Counted from the first letter of the stretch, positions 16,415 through 26,246 are shown. The stretch is 64,000 bases of DNA from Bog-532 sp963742875 (GCA_963742875.1 CAVUNO010000026.1:1116001-1180000); one strand, 5' to 3'. The notes: generated by a model from the letters alone, not told the origin. Program-made: numbers and translations.

Positions 16415-18204
16415 GGAATCCTCACCAGCAGGCGGGTGCCGTCGTCGGGCGGGCTGTCGATGACGGCCGCACCGTCCACCGCGCCGATCCGGTCGGCGAT
16501 GTTGGCGAGCCCGTTCCCGGCCGGATCCGCGCCGCCGGCACCGTCGTCGGCGATCTCCATCTCCAGGTGCGTCGCGGTGACCCGGACGACCACGCTGACC
16601 TGGCTGGCGCGGGCGTGCTTGACCACGTTGGTGAGCGCCTCGCACGCGGCGAAGTAAGCCGCCGCCTCCACCGTGGCCGGCGCCCGGTCGGGAGCGACGT
16701 CCAGGTGGATGGCCAGCGGGAGCCGTTCGGCGACCTCTTCCAGGGCCGCGGCCAGGCCGCCCTGGACCAGCGTGGCGGGGTGAATGCCGTGCGCCAGGTC
16801 GCGCAGTTCGGCTAGCACCTCGCCCAGTTCGGCGCGTGCGTCGGCGAAGGCGGCGGTGGCCTCCGGATCGCTGGTCCGGGACATCGCCGCGGTCAGGCGC
16901 GCGGCCAGGCCGAGCAGGTGCTGCTGCGCTCCGTCATGCAGATCACGTTCGAGGCGGCGCCGTTCGGCCAGCGCAGCGGTCACAATCCGGGCACGCGACG
17001 CGCGGACGCTATCCAGTTCGGCCCGGGCGGCCTCGGCCCGAAGCTGGGCGTTGCGCAGGGCCAGCCCGCTGGTGCGCACCGCCGCGTCGAACAGGCCCCG
17101 GTATCGGGCCAGGGCCGCGTCGGCGATGACCACGGCGATCGGGGTTCCGGCGTCGGTCCGGATCACCTCGACGAGCCGGCTGTCGGCGCGGGGCCTGGGC
17201 GTGGCGGTGCCGGGCAGCACCTCCAGGGTCGGGTCGTGCAGGGTCTCCCGCAGCGCGTGCCGGACCCCGCGGAGGTCGGTGCCCGCGGCCACCCGCGCGC
17301 TCAGCCCGGCGAGGTTCCGGGCAAGCAGGCCGCGCTGGATCACCGCGACCAGGAACGCCACCGGCAGCAGGACATCGACGACGCTTTCGGCGACGAAGGC
17401 GCCGGTCGGGCCCTCCGAGATGTTGGCGAAGACCTGCGCCACCGCGGTGACCGAGGCGGCCGCCACCGCGGCCAGGCCGGCCGCGATGACCGGGGCGATG
17501 ACGATGCGGTCCAGGCCCCGGGTCTCCAGCAGCCGCCGGACCAGGAGGACGACGAGGACGACCGCGAGAACGCCGTCGCCGATGTTCTCGATCGTCGCGA
17601 GGAGGTCGCTGAGCCGTTCGTTCACGGTGATCGTCGGCCACCAGGAAGACGCCGGGTAGCCCGTCGCCATCGCGGTCGTGGTGACGACGACCAGGCTCCG
17701 GCTCACCACCATCCAGCCGGCCAGGATGAGGACGTAGATCCGCTGGAGCCGGCCGAGCGCGGGCCGCGGGTAGCGCAGGATCGCGTACGCCCCGAACACC
17801 CGGTCGATCCCGCCGAACACGACCGCGTAGACGGGCCAGGGGCCGGTGTTCCAGGCGTCGATGAAGTCGAGCGAGCGGAACACGCCGGCCAGGATCAGCG
17901 CCAACGCCACCCCGCGCTGGCCGGGTTCGGTCCGCAGCAGCAGCCCGGTGAGGATGAACGCCAGCGACATGATCAGGTTCACCGTGGCCAGCGCGGGAGT
18001 CTCGCGCCACAGGGGCAGCTCGGCCAGCGTGGCCAGGCATCCGAGCGCGGCCAGGATGGCCCCGGCCAGCAGGTAGAAGCGGAGCGGGCGCGGCCGGCGG
18101 CCTGCGCCCGGTGGCTGCCTTGACCCGTCCGGCGCCGGCGGCACGGCCAAGTCCTCCTGGTGAGGGTCCCGGGGCAGGGCAACGGTGCCGATGTCACCCT
18201 CCAT
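16405..18204 (-). CDS. NarL-family sensor histidine kinase
   Basis: The 599-residue protein has several hydrophobic segments (~residues 40-330), a GAF-like linker region, and a HisKA_3 dimerisation helix RRRLERDLHDGAQQHLLGLA with the phosphoacceptor His. Its HATPase ends with the G-box region ADDGAGGADPAGNGLANIAD. ATG 18204 starts MEGDIGTVALPRD. The stop overlaps the response regulator gene. The multi-span N-terminus suggests an intramembrane or lipid-linked signal. Confidence 0.9.
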   Translation of the reverse strand: MEGDIGTVALPRDPHQEDLAVPPAPDGSRQPPGAGRRPRPLRFYLLAGAILAALGCLATLAELPLWRETPALATVNLIMSLAFILTGLLLRTEPGQRGVALALILAGVFRSLDFIDAWNTGPWPVYAVVFGGIDRVFGAYAILRYPRPALGRLQRIYVLILAGWMVVSRSLVVVTTTAMATGYPASSWWPTITVNERLSDLLATIENIGDGVLAVVLVVLLVRRLLETRGLDRIVIAPVIAAGLAAVAAASVTAVAQVFANISEGPTGAFVAESVVDVLLPVAFLVAVIQRGLLARNLAGLSARVAAGTDLRGVRHALRETLHDPTLEVLPGTATPRPRADSRLVEVIRTDAGTPIAVVIADAALARYRGLFDAAVRTSGLALRNAQLRAEAARAELDSVRASRARIVTAALAERRRLERDLHDGAQQHLLGLAARLTAAMSRTSDPEATAAFADARAELGEVLAELRDLAHGIHPATLVQGGLAAALEEVAERLPLAIHLDVAPDRAPATVEAAAYFAACEALTNVVKHARASQVSVVVRVTATHLEMEIADDGAGGADPAGNGLANIADRIGAVDGAAVIDSPPDDGTRLLVRIPCG

Positions 18205-18703
18205 GTCGTCCCCTCGTCCGCGCCCAGCGGGACACTCATCTGGATCCAGCCGTCATTATCACCTGATCAGCCCGGTTAGCGCAGCCAGGCCGGGAGATCT
18301 GCCGGCAAAGCGGCGCCGGTGTCAAGAGGGAAACCCCGCGTTCATGCCGGTGCTTTCCCCGATTACAGCAAGCGACGGGTCCGGCACACTGGATGGTGGC
18401 GTTCGAAGCCGGGTTCGCCCGCGCCGCAGGCCCGGCTCCGGGCGCCAGCGTGACAACTGCTGATCCCCTGACGCAGACGAGAGCACGTTGCATGCCCGCT
18501 GATCGACCAGGAACAGGCCCGCGTTAGCCGTGGCCAGTGGACCGGATGGCGTGGAGGGGAGTCCTCCGGACCGCCCTGACGATCGCAACCTGTTCAGGTA
18601 CGTCGCGTCCCATTGCGGCGGAGGTGCGGACCATCCAGTAAGCGCGATTGGCGTACAGCATGTGGCGACGCTGACGCTGTCGAAGACAGGAAAGCCATCA
18701 TCC
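18205..18703. other. Intergenic stretch upstream of the sensor kinase
   Basis: I see no gene here on either strand. It is likely the promoter region of the kinase operon and the space left by a decayed gene. Confidence 0.4.
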
Positions 18704-18844
18704 TCAAGTGAACAGGCGGGCCCTGGGCCCGGCCGGAGCAGGGGCCGGCCGGGCTTGGGACGCCCAGTCCTCGCGCTCGAACCGGCCCGCGAGCAGCAGG
18801 CCGGCCCACAGCATGGACAGGTTCGGCGCGAACCGCAGGTTCAC
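18704..18844 (-). pseudogene. Hydroxypyruvate-isomerase-like N-terminal fragment
   Basis: A GTG at 18844 begins VNLRFAPNLSMLWAGLLLAG then RFERED, close to the start of Hyi/xylose-isomerase-type TIM barrels (RFAxNLSMLW... LERFxxA). After about 28 residues the resemblance is lost and a stop follows. It is probably a relic of a sugar isomerase gene. Confidence 0.4.
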
Positions 18845-18859
18845 CGCGGCCGGGCCCGG

Positions 18860-19078
18860 TCAGACGTGCGGCTCGTCGAGCCGGAAACCCACCTTCAGCG
18901 TGACCTGGAAGTGGCAGAGCTCGTTGTTATCGATGTGCCCGCGGATCCCGGTGACCTCGAACCAGTCGAGGTTGTGCAGGGTCTTCGAGGCGCGCTCGAC
19001 GGCGCCCCGGACGGCGTCGTCGACGCTGCTGGTCGAGGTGCCGACGATCTCGGTGATCGAATAGATGTTGTCCGCCAT
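18860..19078 (-). CDS. Dodecin
   Basis: The 72-residue protein MADNIYSITEIVGTSTSSVD has the dodecin fold signature: SSVDDAVRGAVERASKTLHN, the Trp in NLDWFEVTGIRGHI that stacks flavin, and a VTLKVGFRLDE last strand. Dodecins form a 12-mer shell that stores or buffers flavins such as FMN/riboflavin or CoA. A GGAAGGA site lies seven bases before the ATG. It is monocistronic. Confidence 0.92.
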   Translation of the reverse strand: MADNIYSITEIVGTSTSSVDDAVRGAVERASKTLHNLDWFEVTGIRGHIDNNELCHFQVTLKVGFRLDEPHV

Positions 19079-19397
19079 TGGCTCATCCTTCCGCCGGGCT
19101 GTCGCCGGTCTTCGCCGGGGCCTCCGGTGAGGTCCGCCTAGCGATCTACCCCGGGACACGGGGCCCGTCACGCTGGTCGGCAGAATTGATCTTGATGTCC
19201 CGGCTAGGGTGAACCCTCAGGGACGCGGATTGGGGGATTCGCGCCCGCAGATCGGGGGGATTTGGCGATGTCGGCGCGCTCTACGTGGCATTCTTGTTGT
19301 CAAATTTGCATGAGTGTCGGTTCTTGAATCTTTCCTGTGCCTTCAGTTGAATTTTCCTGATTGCGCTCTCGGCGCGCCGGCTCCGGTGGAAGGAACC
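19079..19397. other. Divergent promoter region between dodecin and the clan-SB peptidase
   Basis: About 320 bases without a gene. It becomes A/T-richer between 19290 and 19370, consistent with the peptidase promoter, but I cannot place -35/-10 boxes confidently. Confidence 0.4.
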
Positions 19398-22300
19398 ATG
19401 AGAAGACTTCAGCATGTCATCGGCCTGTCGGCCGGTGTATCGATCCTGTGCGCCCTGGCCGGCGCGGCCACCGCCAGCGCCGCCACGTCCCCGCCTGGTA
19501 CGGCGGGCACGGCGGCGCAGGGCGCGTCGCCGGTCATCGTCGTCCTGAACAACCAGTCGGCGAGCCCGGCGTCGGCCGAGTCTCCGGTGATCTCGCAGGT
19601 GAAGGCGGCCGGCGGCACCAGCGTGATCGGGTACAGCGCGGTGGCGTCGTTCGCGGCCACGGTCACCCCGGCGGAGGCGGCCACGCTCGCGAACAACCCC
19701 GCGGTCGCGTCGGTCGTCCCCGACCAGAAGGTCAACGTGGCCCCGCCCACCGCCAGCCAGGTCCCGGCCGCCCCGGGGAGCCCGGCCAGCCCGGGCGGCA
19801 GCGCCGCGCCCGGGGTGTGCGGCACCCCGTCGAAGCCGCTGCTGCCGGAAGAGCTCACGACGACCCACGCCGACCAGGCGCACGCTCTCGGCATCACGGG
19901 GGCCGGCGTGACGGTGGCCTGGATCGCCGATGGCCTCGACCCGAACAACCCCGACTTCATTCGCGGCGGCAAGTCGATCTTCAAGTCGTACGTGGACTTC
20001 TCCGGCAACGGCCCCGCCACGCGGACCGGCGGCGAAGAGGCGTTCGGCGACGCGTCCATGATCGCGGCCCAGGGTAACCAGACCTACGACCTGTCGAACT
20101 ACGTGAACGCGGCCTACCGGCTGCCCAAGAACTGTGACATCAAGATCGAGGGCATGGCGCCCGGCGCGTCGCTGATCGGCCTGAAGGCGGGCGGCCAGTT
20201 GCTGGCCAACTCGGCGATCCTGCAGTCCATCGACTACGCGATCAGGCATGGCGCGAACGTCATCAACGAATCGTTCGGCGGGAACGTCTACTCCGACAAC
20301 AACGCGCGCGATACGATCCAGCTGTTCGACGACGCGGCCGTCCGGCACGGCATCACGGTCACCGTCTCCAGCGGAGACGCCGGGATCTCCGGCACCCAGG
20401 ACAGCCCGTCCACCGACCCGGACGTGATCTCCGCGGGAGCCTCGACGGACTTCCAGAGTTATGAGGAGACTGGTTACGCCGGCGCCCGGCCGTTCTCCAG
20501 CGGCAAGTGGGTGTCGGACAATATCTCGGCGGTGTCCTCCGGCGGGATCAGCCAGGGCGGGCAGGTGCCTGACCTGGTCGCGCCCGGCGAGTCTGACTGG
20601 GCCCTGTGCTCGGCCAACATCGCCATCTTCACCGAATGCGTCGGTTACCGAGGCAAGCCGTCGCCGATCTTGCTCTTCGGCGGGACCAGCGAGGCATCAC
20701 CGGTCACGGCCGGCGCCGCCGCCCTGGTCATTCAGGCGTTCCGTGAATACCACCACGGCGTGTCCCCGTCCCCGGCCCTGGTCAAGCAGTTCCTCACCAG
20801 CACCGCCGGCGACCTCGGGGTGCCGGCTCCCGAGCAGGGGGCCGGCCTGCTCAACGCGGACGCGGCGGTCAAGGCGGCCGAGAACTACCGCGGCAGCACG
20901 GGCGCCGGCCAGCCCGATCAGGTCCTGGTCACGCCGCAGCAGACCACGCTGACCGGCGCGCCCGGCGCGCCCGTGGGCACCACCCTGGCCGTCACCAACG
21001 CCGGGACCAAGGCGGAAAAGGTCTCGGTGGGGACGCGCAGCTACGCCCGGACGGCCAACTACCAGGCCAACGTGGCGCTCGACGCCGCGACCGACCCGAC
21101 CTTCCCGTACGCCACCAACGGACTGCCGTGGGCGTACAAGAAGGTGACCTTCCCCGTCGCCGGCGGCGCGGCCCGGCTGGGCGTGTCCATCGACTGGCCG
21201 GGCGATCCCGAGGGCGTACCCGGCGGCTCGGTCGTCCGGCTCACGCTGATCGGCCCGGACGGGGCGTTCGTCACCAACACCCGGCCGCAGGGCGGCACCG
21301 TCTCCGCGAACTACGGGTTCGTGGACGTCACCCATCCCGAGGGGGGCACCTGGACGGCGGTGCTCTACACGCCGACGGAGGCGGCGGCCGTGCCCGGGCA
21401 GCCCCAGCCATTCACGGGCAACGTCATCCTCGACGCCTACACCCAGCAGACCGTGCCCGAAGGCTCGGTCAGCCCGTCGTCGCTCACGCTCGGCGCTGGC
21501 CAGACCGCGGACGTCCGGCTGAGCACAGCTATCAGCGGCAGCGCCGGCGACAGCGCCGAATCCGTCACGTTCAGCACGCCGGACCAGCAGGCTTCGGCGC
21601 CGGTGGTGCTGCGCCCGGTCATCCCGGTCACGGGCGGCCGGGGCACGTTCACCGGCACGATCACTGGCGGTAACGCCCGCGCGGACGCCCCGACCCAGAC
21701 GAGCACCTACTCGTTCGACGTGCCCGGGAAACAGGACGATCTCGACGTAGCCGTCCACCTGAACCAGGACCCGAACGTCGTGATCGAGGGGGTGCTCATC
21801 GATCCGGACGGCGAAGCCATCGACGTCGGGACCAACGCCACCTCGGTCAACAGCACGACCGGCGTGGTGAGCAGCGGACCGGACCTGCAGCTGATCCAGA
21901 ACGCCCCGGAGAAGGGCCGGTGGCGGCTCGTCCTGATCGTCGTCGACCCGGTCAGCGGAGCAGAGGTGGCGCAGACTTTCCACGGCACCATCGGCTTCAA
22001 CGAGGTCAAGGTGGCGGCGAACCTGCCCGCCAGCGCGAGCAGCAAGCTGGCCGCGCGGAAGGCCGCCAGCTACACGATCACCTACCGCAACGAGGGCACG
22101 GTCGCCGAACCCGTCCAGGTCGACGCCCGGCTCGCGTCCAGCGCCAAGGTGACCCTGCCGTCGCTGTCGGGAACGTCAACGGTGAGCCTGCCGCTGAACA
22201 TCAACAACCTGGCCAGCATCCCGGTCTACGAGGTGCCGCCGGGCACCAGCCAGCTCACCCTGGCCGCGACGTCCGGCACACCGGCCCAGGTGGAGCTGAA

Positions 22301-22799
22301 CGGGCCGCTGGGTGAACCGGACGTGTTCGGCGACCTGAACGCCGCGCAGCAGGGCAACCTCACCTCGGTGGCGCGGGTGACCGAAGCCGGGGGGCTGCAC
22401 CAGCTGGCCCGGGGGCTATGGGGCTCCTTCGTTCAGCAGATCGGCCCGTTCACCGATGCGGGCGCGCCGACGGGCACGAGCACGCTGACCGCGACCGCCG
22501 TCACCCAGCCGCTGGATACGGCCGTGACGTCCGCGGCCGGGGACCCGTACGCGCCCCGTTTCACCGACACGGCGACCACCGGGACACCGGTGGTGGTCAA
22601 CCCGGGCCAGTCGGGGAGCGTCAAGGTGACGATCACCCCGTCGGCCAAGGCCGGGACCGTGGTACACGGCGTGCTCTACGTGGTCACGTCGCCGTTCAAC
22701 GCAGACAGTACCTTGGTTGGGGCAATCAGCGGCCTGGGAGCGGTGGACACCAGCGGTGACGTGCTGGCCGCGATCCCGTACACCTACACCGTCGGGTAG
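19398..22799 (+). CDS. Large secreted subtilisin-fold peptidase with sedolisin-like active-site residues
   Basis: The 1133-residue protein starts at ATG 19398 after GGAAGGA and has a signal peptide ending near ASA (residues 1-28). A propeptide-like region is followed by a clan SB catalytic domain (~160-500). D178 (AWIADGLDPN) occupies the subtilisin Asp position. At the usual His site there is GGEEAFGDASMIAAQG with E214 and D218 spaced as in S53 enzymes. The oxyanion residue is Asp (D327 in SSGDAG) rather than Asn, and the nucleophile is S431 (GGTSEASPVTAG). Residues ~510-1133 are beta-rich repeats, likely P-domain-like or Ig-like, for substrate or surface binding. It is intact and monocistronic. 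Confidence 0.85.
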   Translation: MRRLQHVIGLSAGVSILCALAGAATASAATSPPGTAGTAAQGASPVIVVLNNQSASPASAESPVISQVKAAGGTSVIGYSAVASFAATVTPAEAATLANNPAVASVVPDQKVNVAPPTASQVPAAPGSPASPGGSAAPGVCGTPSKPLLPEELTTTHADQAHALGITGAGVTVAWIADGLDPNNPDFIRGGKSIFKSYVDFSGNGPATRTGGEEAFGDASMIAAQGNQTYDLSNYVNAAYRLPKNCDIKIEGMAPGASLIGLKAGGQLLANSAILQSIDYAIRHGANVINESFGGNVYSDNNARDTIQLFDDAAVRHGITVTVSSGDAGISGTQDSPSTDPDVISAGASTDFQSYEETGYAGARPFSSGKWVSDNISAVSSGGISQGGQVPDLVAPGESDWALCSANIAIFTECVGYRGKPSPILLFGGTSEASPVTAGAAALVIQAFREYHHGVSPSPALVKQFLTSTAGDLGVPAPEQGAGLLNADAAVKAAENYRGSTGAGQPDQVLVTPQQTTLTGAPGAPVGTTLAVTNAGTKAEKVSVGTRSYARTANYQANVALDAATDPTFPYATNGLPWAYKKVTFPVAGGAARLGVSIDWPGDPEGVPGGSVVRLTLIGPDGAFVTNTRPQGGTVSANYGFVDVTHPEGGTWTAVLYTPTEAAAVPGQPQPFTGNVILDAYTQQTVPEGSVSPSSLTLGAGQTADVRLSTAISGSAGDSAESVTFSTPDQQASAPVVLRPVIPVTGGRGTFTGTITGGNARADAPTQTSTYSFDVPGKQDDLDVAVHLNQDPNVVIEGVLIDPDGEAIDVGTNATSVNSTTGVVSSGPDLQLIQNAPEKGRWRLVLIVVDPVSGAEVAQTFHGTIGFNEVKVAANLPASASSKLAARKAASYTITYRNEGTVAEPVQVDARLASSAKVTLPSLSGTSTVSLPLNINNLASIPVYEVPPGTSQLTLAATSGTPAQVELNGPLGEPDVFGDLNAAQQGNLTSVARVTEAGGLHQLARGLWGSFVQQIGPFTDAGAPTGTSTLTATAVTQPLDTAVTSAAGDPYAPRFTDTATTGTPVVVNPGQSGSVKVTITPSAKAGTVVHGVLYVVTSPFNADSTLVGAISGLGAVDTSGDVLAAIPYTYTVG

Positions 22800-22809
22800 T
22801 TCGCAACGG

Positions 22810-22847
22810 TTCGTAGGGCCCGCCCCGGTGGGCGGCCCCCACGAACG
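22810..22847. terminator. Bidirectional hairpin between peptidase and HdeD genes
   Basis: GTTCGT at 22810 pairs with ACGAAC at 22842-22847, with further GC pairing around a CGGT loop. It sits between two convergent genes and has no U-tract, as is common for high-GC terminators. Confidence 0.6.
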
Positions 22848-22850
22848 CGT

Positions 22851-23441
22851 TCAGGCCAGGCGGCGGAGCTGGACGGCGACGTTAATCTGCATGACCCCGA
22901 CCAGGATCAGCCAGATCCCGGCCAGGATGGCGAGGGTCAGGATCGACAGCGCGGGCCACACCAGCAGGACGAGGCCGGCGATGATGCCGAGGATGCCGGA
23001 GAAGATGCTCCAGCCACGGCCGGGCATGTCCCGGTGCTCCACCGCCGAGATGAGCAGGCCGATCCCGTCGACCAGCCAGAAGATCCCGAGCAGCAGGCCC
23101 AGCGACAGCACGGTGATCACGATGTGCCGGAGCGCGTAAAAGCCGATCAGCAGGCTCAGGATCCCGAGGATCGCCCACAGCGTGCGCGCTCCGCCGCCCG
23201 CCTCGCCGAAGGTCAGCGCGCCCACGAGCCGGAACAGGCCCCAGACGATCAGCTCGATGCCAAACAGGACGGCCAGCACGATCAGCGTCGGTCCCGGCCA
23301 GGCCAGCGCGAGGACCCCGGCGATGATCGAGATCACGCCGAAGATGGCGGGCCACCACCACGCTCGCCCCACCCGGCTCACGTGGTCACGGACGTCCGTG
23401 CCACCCGCGGTATTAGGGAATCCCATCCGACTCACGTCCAT
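22851..23441 (-). CDS. HdeD family membrane protein
   Basis: The 196-residue protein has about six transmembrane helices arranged as three hairpins: WWWPAIFGVISIIAGVLAL, TLIVLAVLFGIELIVWGLF, TLWAILGILSLLIGFYAL and so on. These GxxxG-rich hairpins are the HdeD/DUF308 pattern, linked to acid or envelope stress. ATG 23441 (MDVSRMG) follows GGAGG by a few bases. It is convergent with the secreted peptidase and divergent from the TetR gene. Confidence 0.85.
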   Translation of the reverse strand: MDVSRMGFPNTAGGTDVRDHVSRVGRAWWWPAIFGVISIIAGVLALAWPGPTLIVLAVLFGIELIVWGLFRLVGALTFGEAGGGARTLWAILGILSLLIGFYALRHIVITVLSLGLLLGIFWLVDGIGLLISAVEHRDMPGRGWSIFSGILGIIAGLVLLVWPALSILTLAILAGIWLILVGVMQINVAVQLRRLA

Positions 23442-23645
23442 CACCCTCCAGGGGCGGATCGGAATATTTCCCCCAGTGTCGCACGGGCGCCCGGGGCGAT
23501 CCGGGGGGCTTTGCGGCTGCGCGATCGTCCCGGCTCGGCCCGGGATCTTCCATGATCGTGTGACAAAGGGGCCCCGATGCTGTCCGGGCCATCCGGGCGG
23601 GGGTGCCACCGAATCCCGAATTGGCTCTTACGAACAGGATAAAGA

Positions 23646-23699
23646 CATAAGCCGCATAAAACAAGTAAACTCTTACAAAGAGAGCAAACTTGACTTATG
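23646..23699. promoter_or_regulatory. Nested inverted repeats in an A/T-rich promoter (TetR operator candidate)
   Basis: Three nested dyads share almost one centre: CATAAG/CTTATG (23646 and 23694), CAAGT/ACTTG (23662 and 23688), and CTCTT-ACA-AAGAG (23670-23682). The block is far more A/T-rich than its surroundings and lies 26 bases before the TetR start. It may be the TetR autoregulatory site. Confidence 0.5.
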
Positions 23700-23724
23700 C
23701 GAGTACGAATCCGACCATGAGAGT

Positions 23725-24411
23725 ATGACAAGCAGGCAGGTCCCGGGGGGCGGGGCCGCTACGGGGGCACGGGGCAGGGGCGCTGGAGGGTCACGCGGCC
23801 GGGTGAATCAGAAGCAGCGGACGCGGATGGCGATCGTCGAAGCCACCCGGAAGCTGGCCCGGCGCGGCGCCGAGATCAGCATGCCGGCCGTGGCCCGCGA
23901 GGCGCTCGTCTCGGAGGCCACCGCCTACCGCTACTTCCCCGACCTGGCCACGCTGCTGCGTGAGGCCGACGACGGCCGCTGGCCCAGCCCGGCCGAGGCG
24001 CTGAAACCGGTCGCGGACAGCGACAACCCGGTCGAGCGGGTCGCCTTCGCCGCGGAGTACCTGCTGCGCGGCGTGCTGAGCTACCAGAACGCCGTCCGGG
24101 CCATGATCTCGGCGTCCATCACGAAGCCGCCCACGGCGGCCACCCGGCCCGGCCACCGGTTCGGGCTGATCGACCACGCGCTCGCCCCGCTGGACCGGAC
24201 CCTAGGGCAGACCGACCCTGGGGCGCTGGCGCAGCTCCGCCGGGACCTGGCCGTGGTGATGAGCGCCGAGGCCCTGTTCTCCCTGATGGACCTATGCGGT
24301 CTGCCGCCCGAGGACGCCATCGCCAGCGGGGTGCAGACGGCCCGGACCGTCACCCGGGCGGCGGTGGCCGCGGCCGACGGTCGGCGACACGGGTGGGCGG
24401 CCGGGGCTTGA
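23725..24411 (+). CDS. TetR family transcriptional regulator
   Basis: The 228-residue protein has an unusually long Gly/Arg-rich N-terminal tail (~30 residues) before a TetR HTH: RMAIVEATRKLARRGAEISM then AREALVSEATAYRYFPDLAT. The C-terminal ligand domain is not diagnostic. ATG 23725 is chosen because the HTH begins about 35 residues in and no better start exists. It is next to HdeD and the coiled-coil gene; its target is probably itself or HdeD. Confidence 0.85.
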   Translation: MTSRQVPGGGAATGARGRGAGGSRGRVNQKQRTRMAIVEATRKLARRGAEISMPAVAREALVSEATAYRYFPDLATLLREADDGRWPSPAEALKPVADSDNPVERVAFAAEYLLRGVLSYQNAVRAMISASITKPPTAATRPGHRFGLIDHALAPLDRTLGQTDPGALAQLRRDLAVVMSAEALFSLMDLCGLPPEDAIASGVQTARTVTRAAVAAADGRRHGWAAGA

Positions 24412-24624
24412 GCGGAGGGCCTCGTCCGCGATGGTGCCACCGTGGACGCCCAGCGACCACACCGGCGCCGCAAGCGCGCCGCGTGACCTCACGCCTTAGT
24501 TACGATCCGGCAGCTTCGGCGAAGCATCGCCCCTGGCCGGTCGCGTGATGGGTCAGACTAAGGCGGTGAGTGCCACCATATGTGCGGGCCGGGCGGCGGC
24601 ACCGGCCGGGAGGAGGAAAGATCG

Positions 24625-25002
24625 ATGGCTGACGAGGAGAAGGCGACCGGCGGCATTCCGGGCCCCATGCAGCAGTTCGTGAATCAGCTGCGCCGGATGA
24701 CCGCGGACCTGGAGAGCCTAACTGGTCTCGGGGGCCCGCTTCCGCCCCGGACCACCGTGCCCATGATGCCGGGGCTGCCGATGCCCGGGGCCCTGTCGGC
24801 TAAGGAACTGAACTCGATCGCCACCAACGTCAAGGCGCAGCGGCAGAGCATCCAGGCCCTGCAGGCGCAGCTCACCGCGTTCGCTCAGCAGCTCGAGGTC
24901 CTGGAGGGCATCCTCGGCCCGCTCGCCGACTGGAGCGACCGCTGGGCGGAGCTCGAGGGACTGATGCTGAACATGGGCCGGCCGCCGAAGCCCGGGGCCT
25001 GA
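24625..25002 (+). CDS. Small coiled-coil protein of unknown function
   Basis: The 125-residue protein MADEEKATGGIPGPMQQFVN has a helical N-terminal segment, a Pro/Met-rich linker (MMPGLPMPGAL), and a long heptad-like helix (KAQRQSIQALQAQLTAFAQQ) ending with two Trp. AGGAGGAAAG precedes ATG 24625. Its size and composition resemble small phasin-like or scaffold proteins, but I do not recognise a family. Confidence 0.75.
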   Translation: MADEEKATGGIPGPMQQFVNQLRRMTADLESLTGLGGPLPPRTTVPMMPGLPMPGALSAKELNSIATNVKAQRQSIQALQAQLTAFAQQLEVLEGILGPLADWSDRWAELEGLMLNMGRPPKPGA

Positions 25003-25046
25003 AGCCCGCCGCCGGTGTGACGAAACCCTGACCGGGCCGCCTTCGG

Positions 25047-26036
25047 CTAAGCGGCGGGCGGGACGGACAGCATGTCCCGGCTGGGCGGGGCCGGGCGGCA
25101 GCTGGCGATCTGGGCGTTCAGCTCGCCGCCGAGCAGCACCGCTAGCGCACTGAAGTACAGGAACAGCAGAATGGCGACCGGGGCGGACAGGGCCCCATAG
25201 GTCGGGCTGTGCCCGATCGCGAAGGCCAGGTAGGCACGCAGCAGCAGGCTGCTGGCCAGCCACATCAGCATCGCCGCGACGGCCCCGGGCAGGTCGCGCC
25301 GCCACCGGCCGCGCACCGGCACCGCCACGTGGTACAGCGTGGCCAGCAGCCCGGTGCACACGATCACGAGGACGGGCCAGTAGGCGATGGCCACCGCCGG
25401 CCGCAGCACCGACAGCACCGGGCCGGGAGCGACGTCGGCGATCCACCGGGGTGCGGTGACCAGCAGCGGCAGCGCGGCCACGCCGGCGACCAGGGCCCCG
25501 AGGTACAGCCCGAAGGCGACGAGGCGGGCCCGGACGGCGGAGCGCACGTGGCGCATCCCGTAGCTGATGGTGATGGTGTTGACGTAGGTGTTCATGGCCG
25601 CGGACCCGGTCCACAGGGCGAGCGGGAAGCTCAGCGAGATGATGCCGCCCCGGCCGTGCTGGAGCACGTCGGTGAGTACGGGCGTGAGCACGTGCTGCAC
25701 CGCGGCGGGAGCCATGAAGTGACCGGCGCCGCGCAGCATGTCCGTCTCCAGCTCGACCACAAGATGGGCGCCGAACAGCGGGGTGAGGTAGCCGACCGCG
25801 GCCACCAGCACGAGCAGCAGCGGCGTCAGCGACAGCAGGGCCCAGAATCCGGCCTCGGCGGCGAGCCCGAAGACGCGATCGGCCCACGCCTGCGCCGCCG
25901 TGGCACGCAGCACGGCCCACCCCGAGGTCCGGGCGTTCCGGACGCTGAAGGCACGGGCCGGGCGGTGAGCCTTTACCGGGCCGGGTGAGCGGCGCGCGGC
26001 CGCTTCCGGCGCGATGACGGGTTCCCGGCTGCGCAC
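25047..26036 (-). CDS. YihY/BrkB-family membrane protein
   Basis: The ~329-residue protein has about six hydrophobic helices (FWALLSLTPLLLVLVAAVGY, ALWTGSAAMNTYVNTITISY, LVAFGLYLGALVAGVAALPL and others). The central WTGSAAMNT segment is characteristic of YihY/BrkB. Function in bacteria is unclear; older RNase BN naming is wrong for this family. GTG 26036 is the most plausible start, because upstream codons lack family sequence. It is divergent from the ROK gene at 26281. Confidence 0.8.
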   Translation of the reverse strand: MRSREPVIAPEAAARRSPGPVKAHRPARAFSVRNARTSGWAVLRATAAQAWADRVFGLAAEAGFWALLSLTPLLLVLVAAVGYLTPLFGAHLVVELETDMLRGAGHFMAPAAVQHVLTPVLTDVLQHGRGGIISLSFPLALWTGSAAMNTYVNTITISYGMRHVRSAVRARLVAFGLYLGALVAGVAALPLLVTAPRWIADVAPGPVLSVLRPAVAIAYWPVLVIVCTGLLATLYHVAVPVRGRWRRDLPGAVAAMLMWLASSLLLRAYLAFAIGHSPTYGALSAPVAILLFLYFSALAVLLGGELNAQIASCRPAPPSRDMLSVPPAA

Positions 26037-26246
26037 AGCCGACAGCCTAGCCGCCCGGCGGGCAGTCCCGTCGGAGCCTCTCCGGGCGGGTCCCGGGCGG
26101 GACCGCCTGGCGCGCGGCCAGAACGGCCAGCAGGCCAGCCGTGGCCAGCCGTGGCCAGCGCCGCCCCCGTCACGCAGCGCCCGGCCAGCAAGCCGGCGTG
26201 CACGTGCGGGGTGGTTCGGGGCGGGTTCCGTCACGTGCCACCATTT

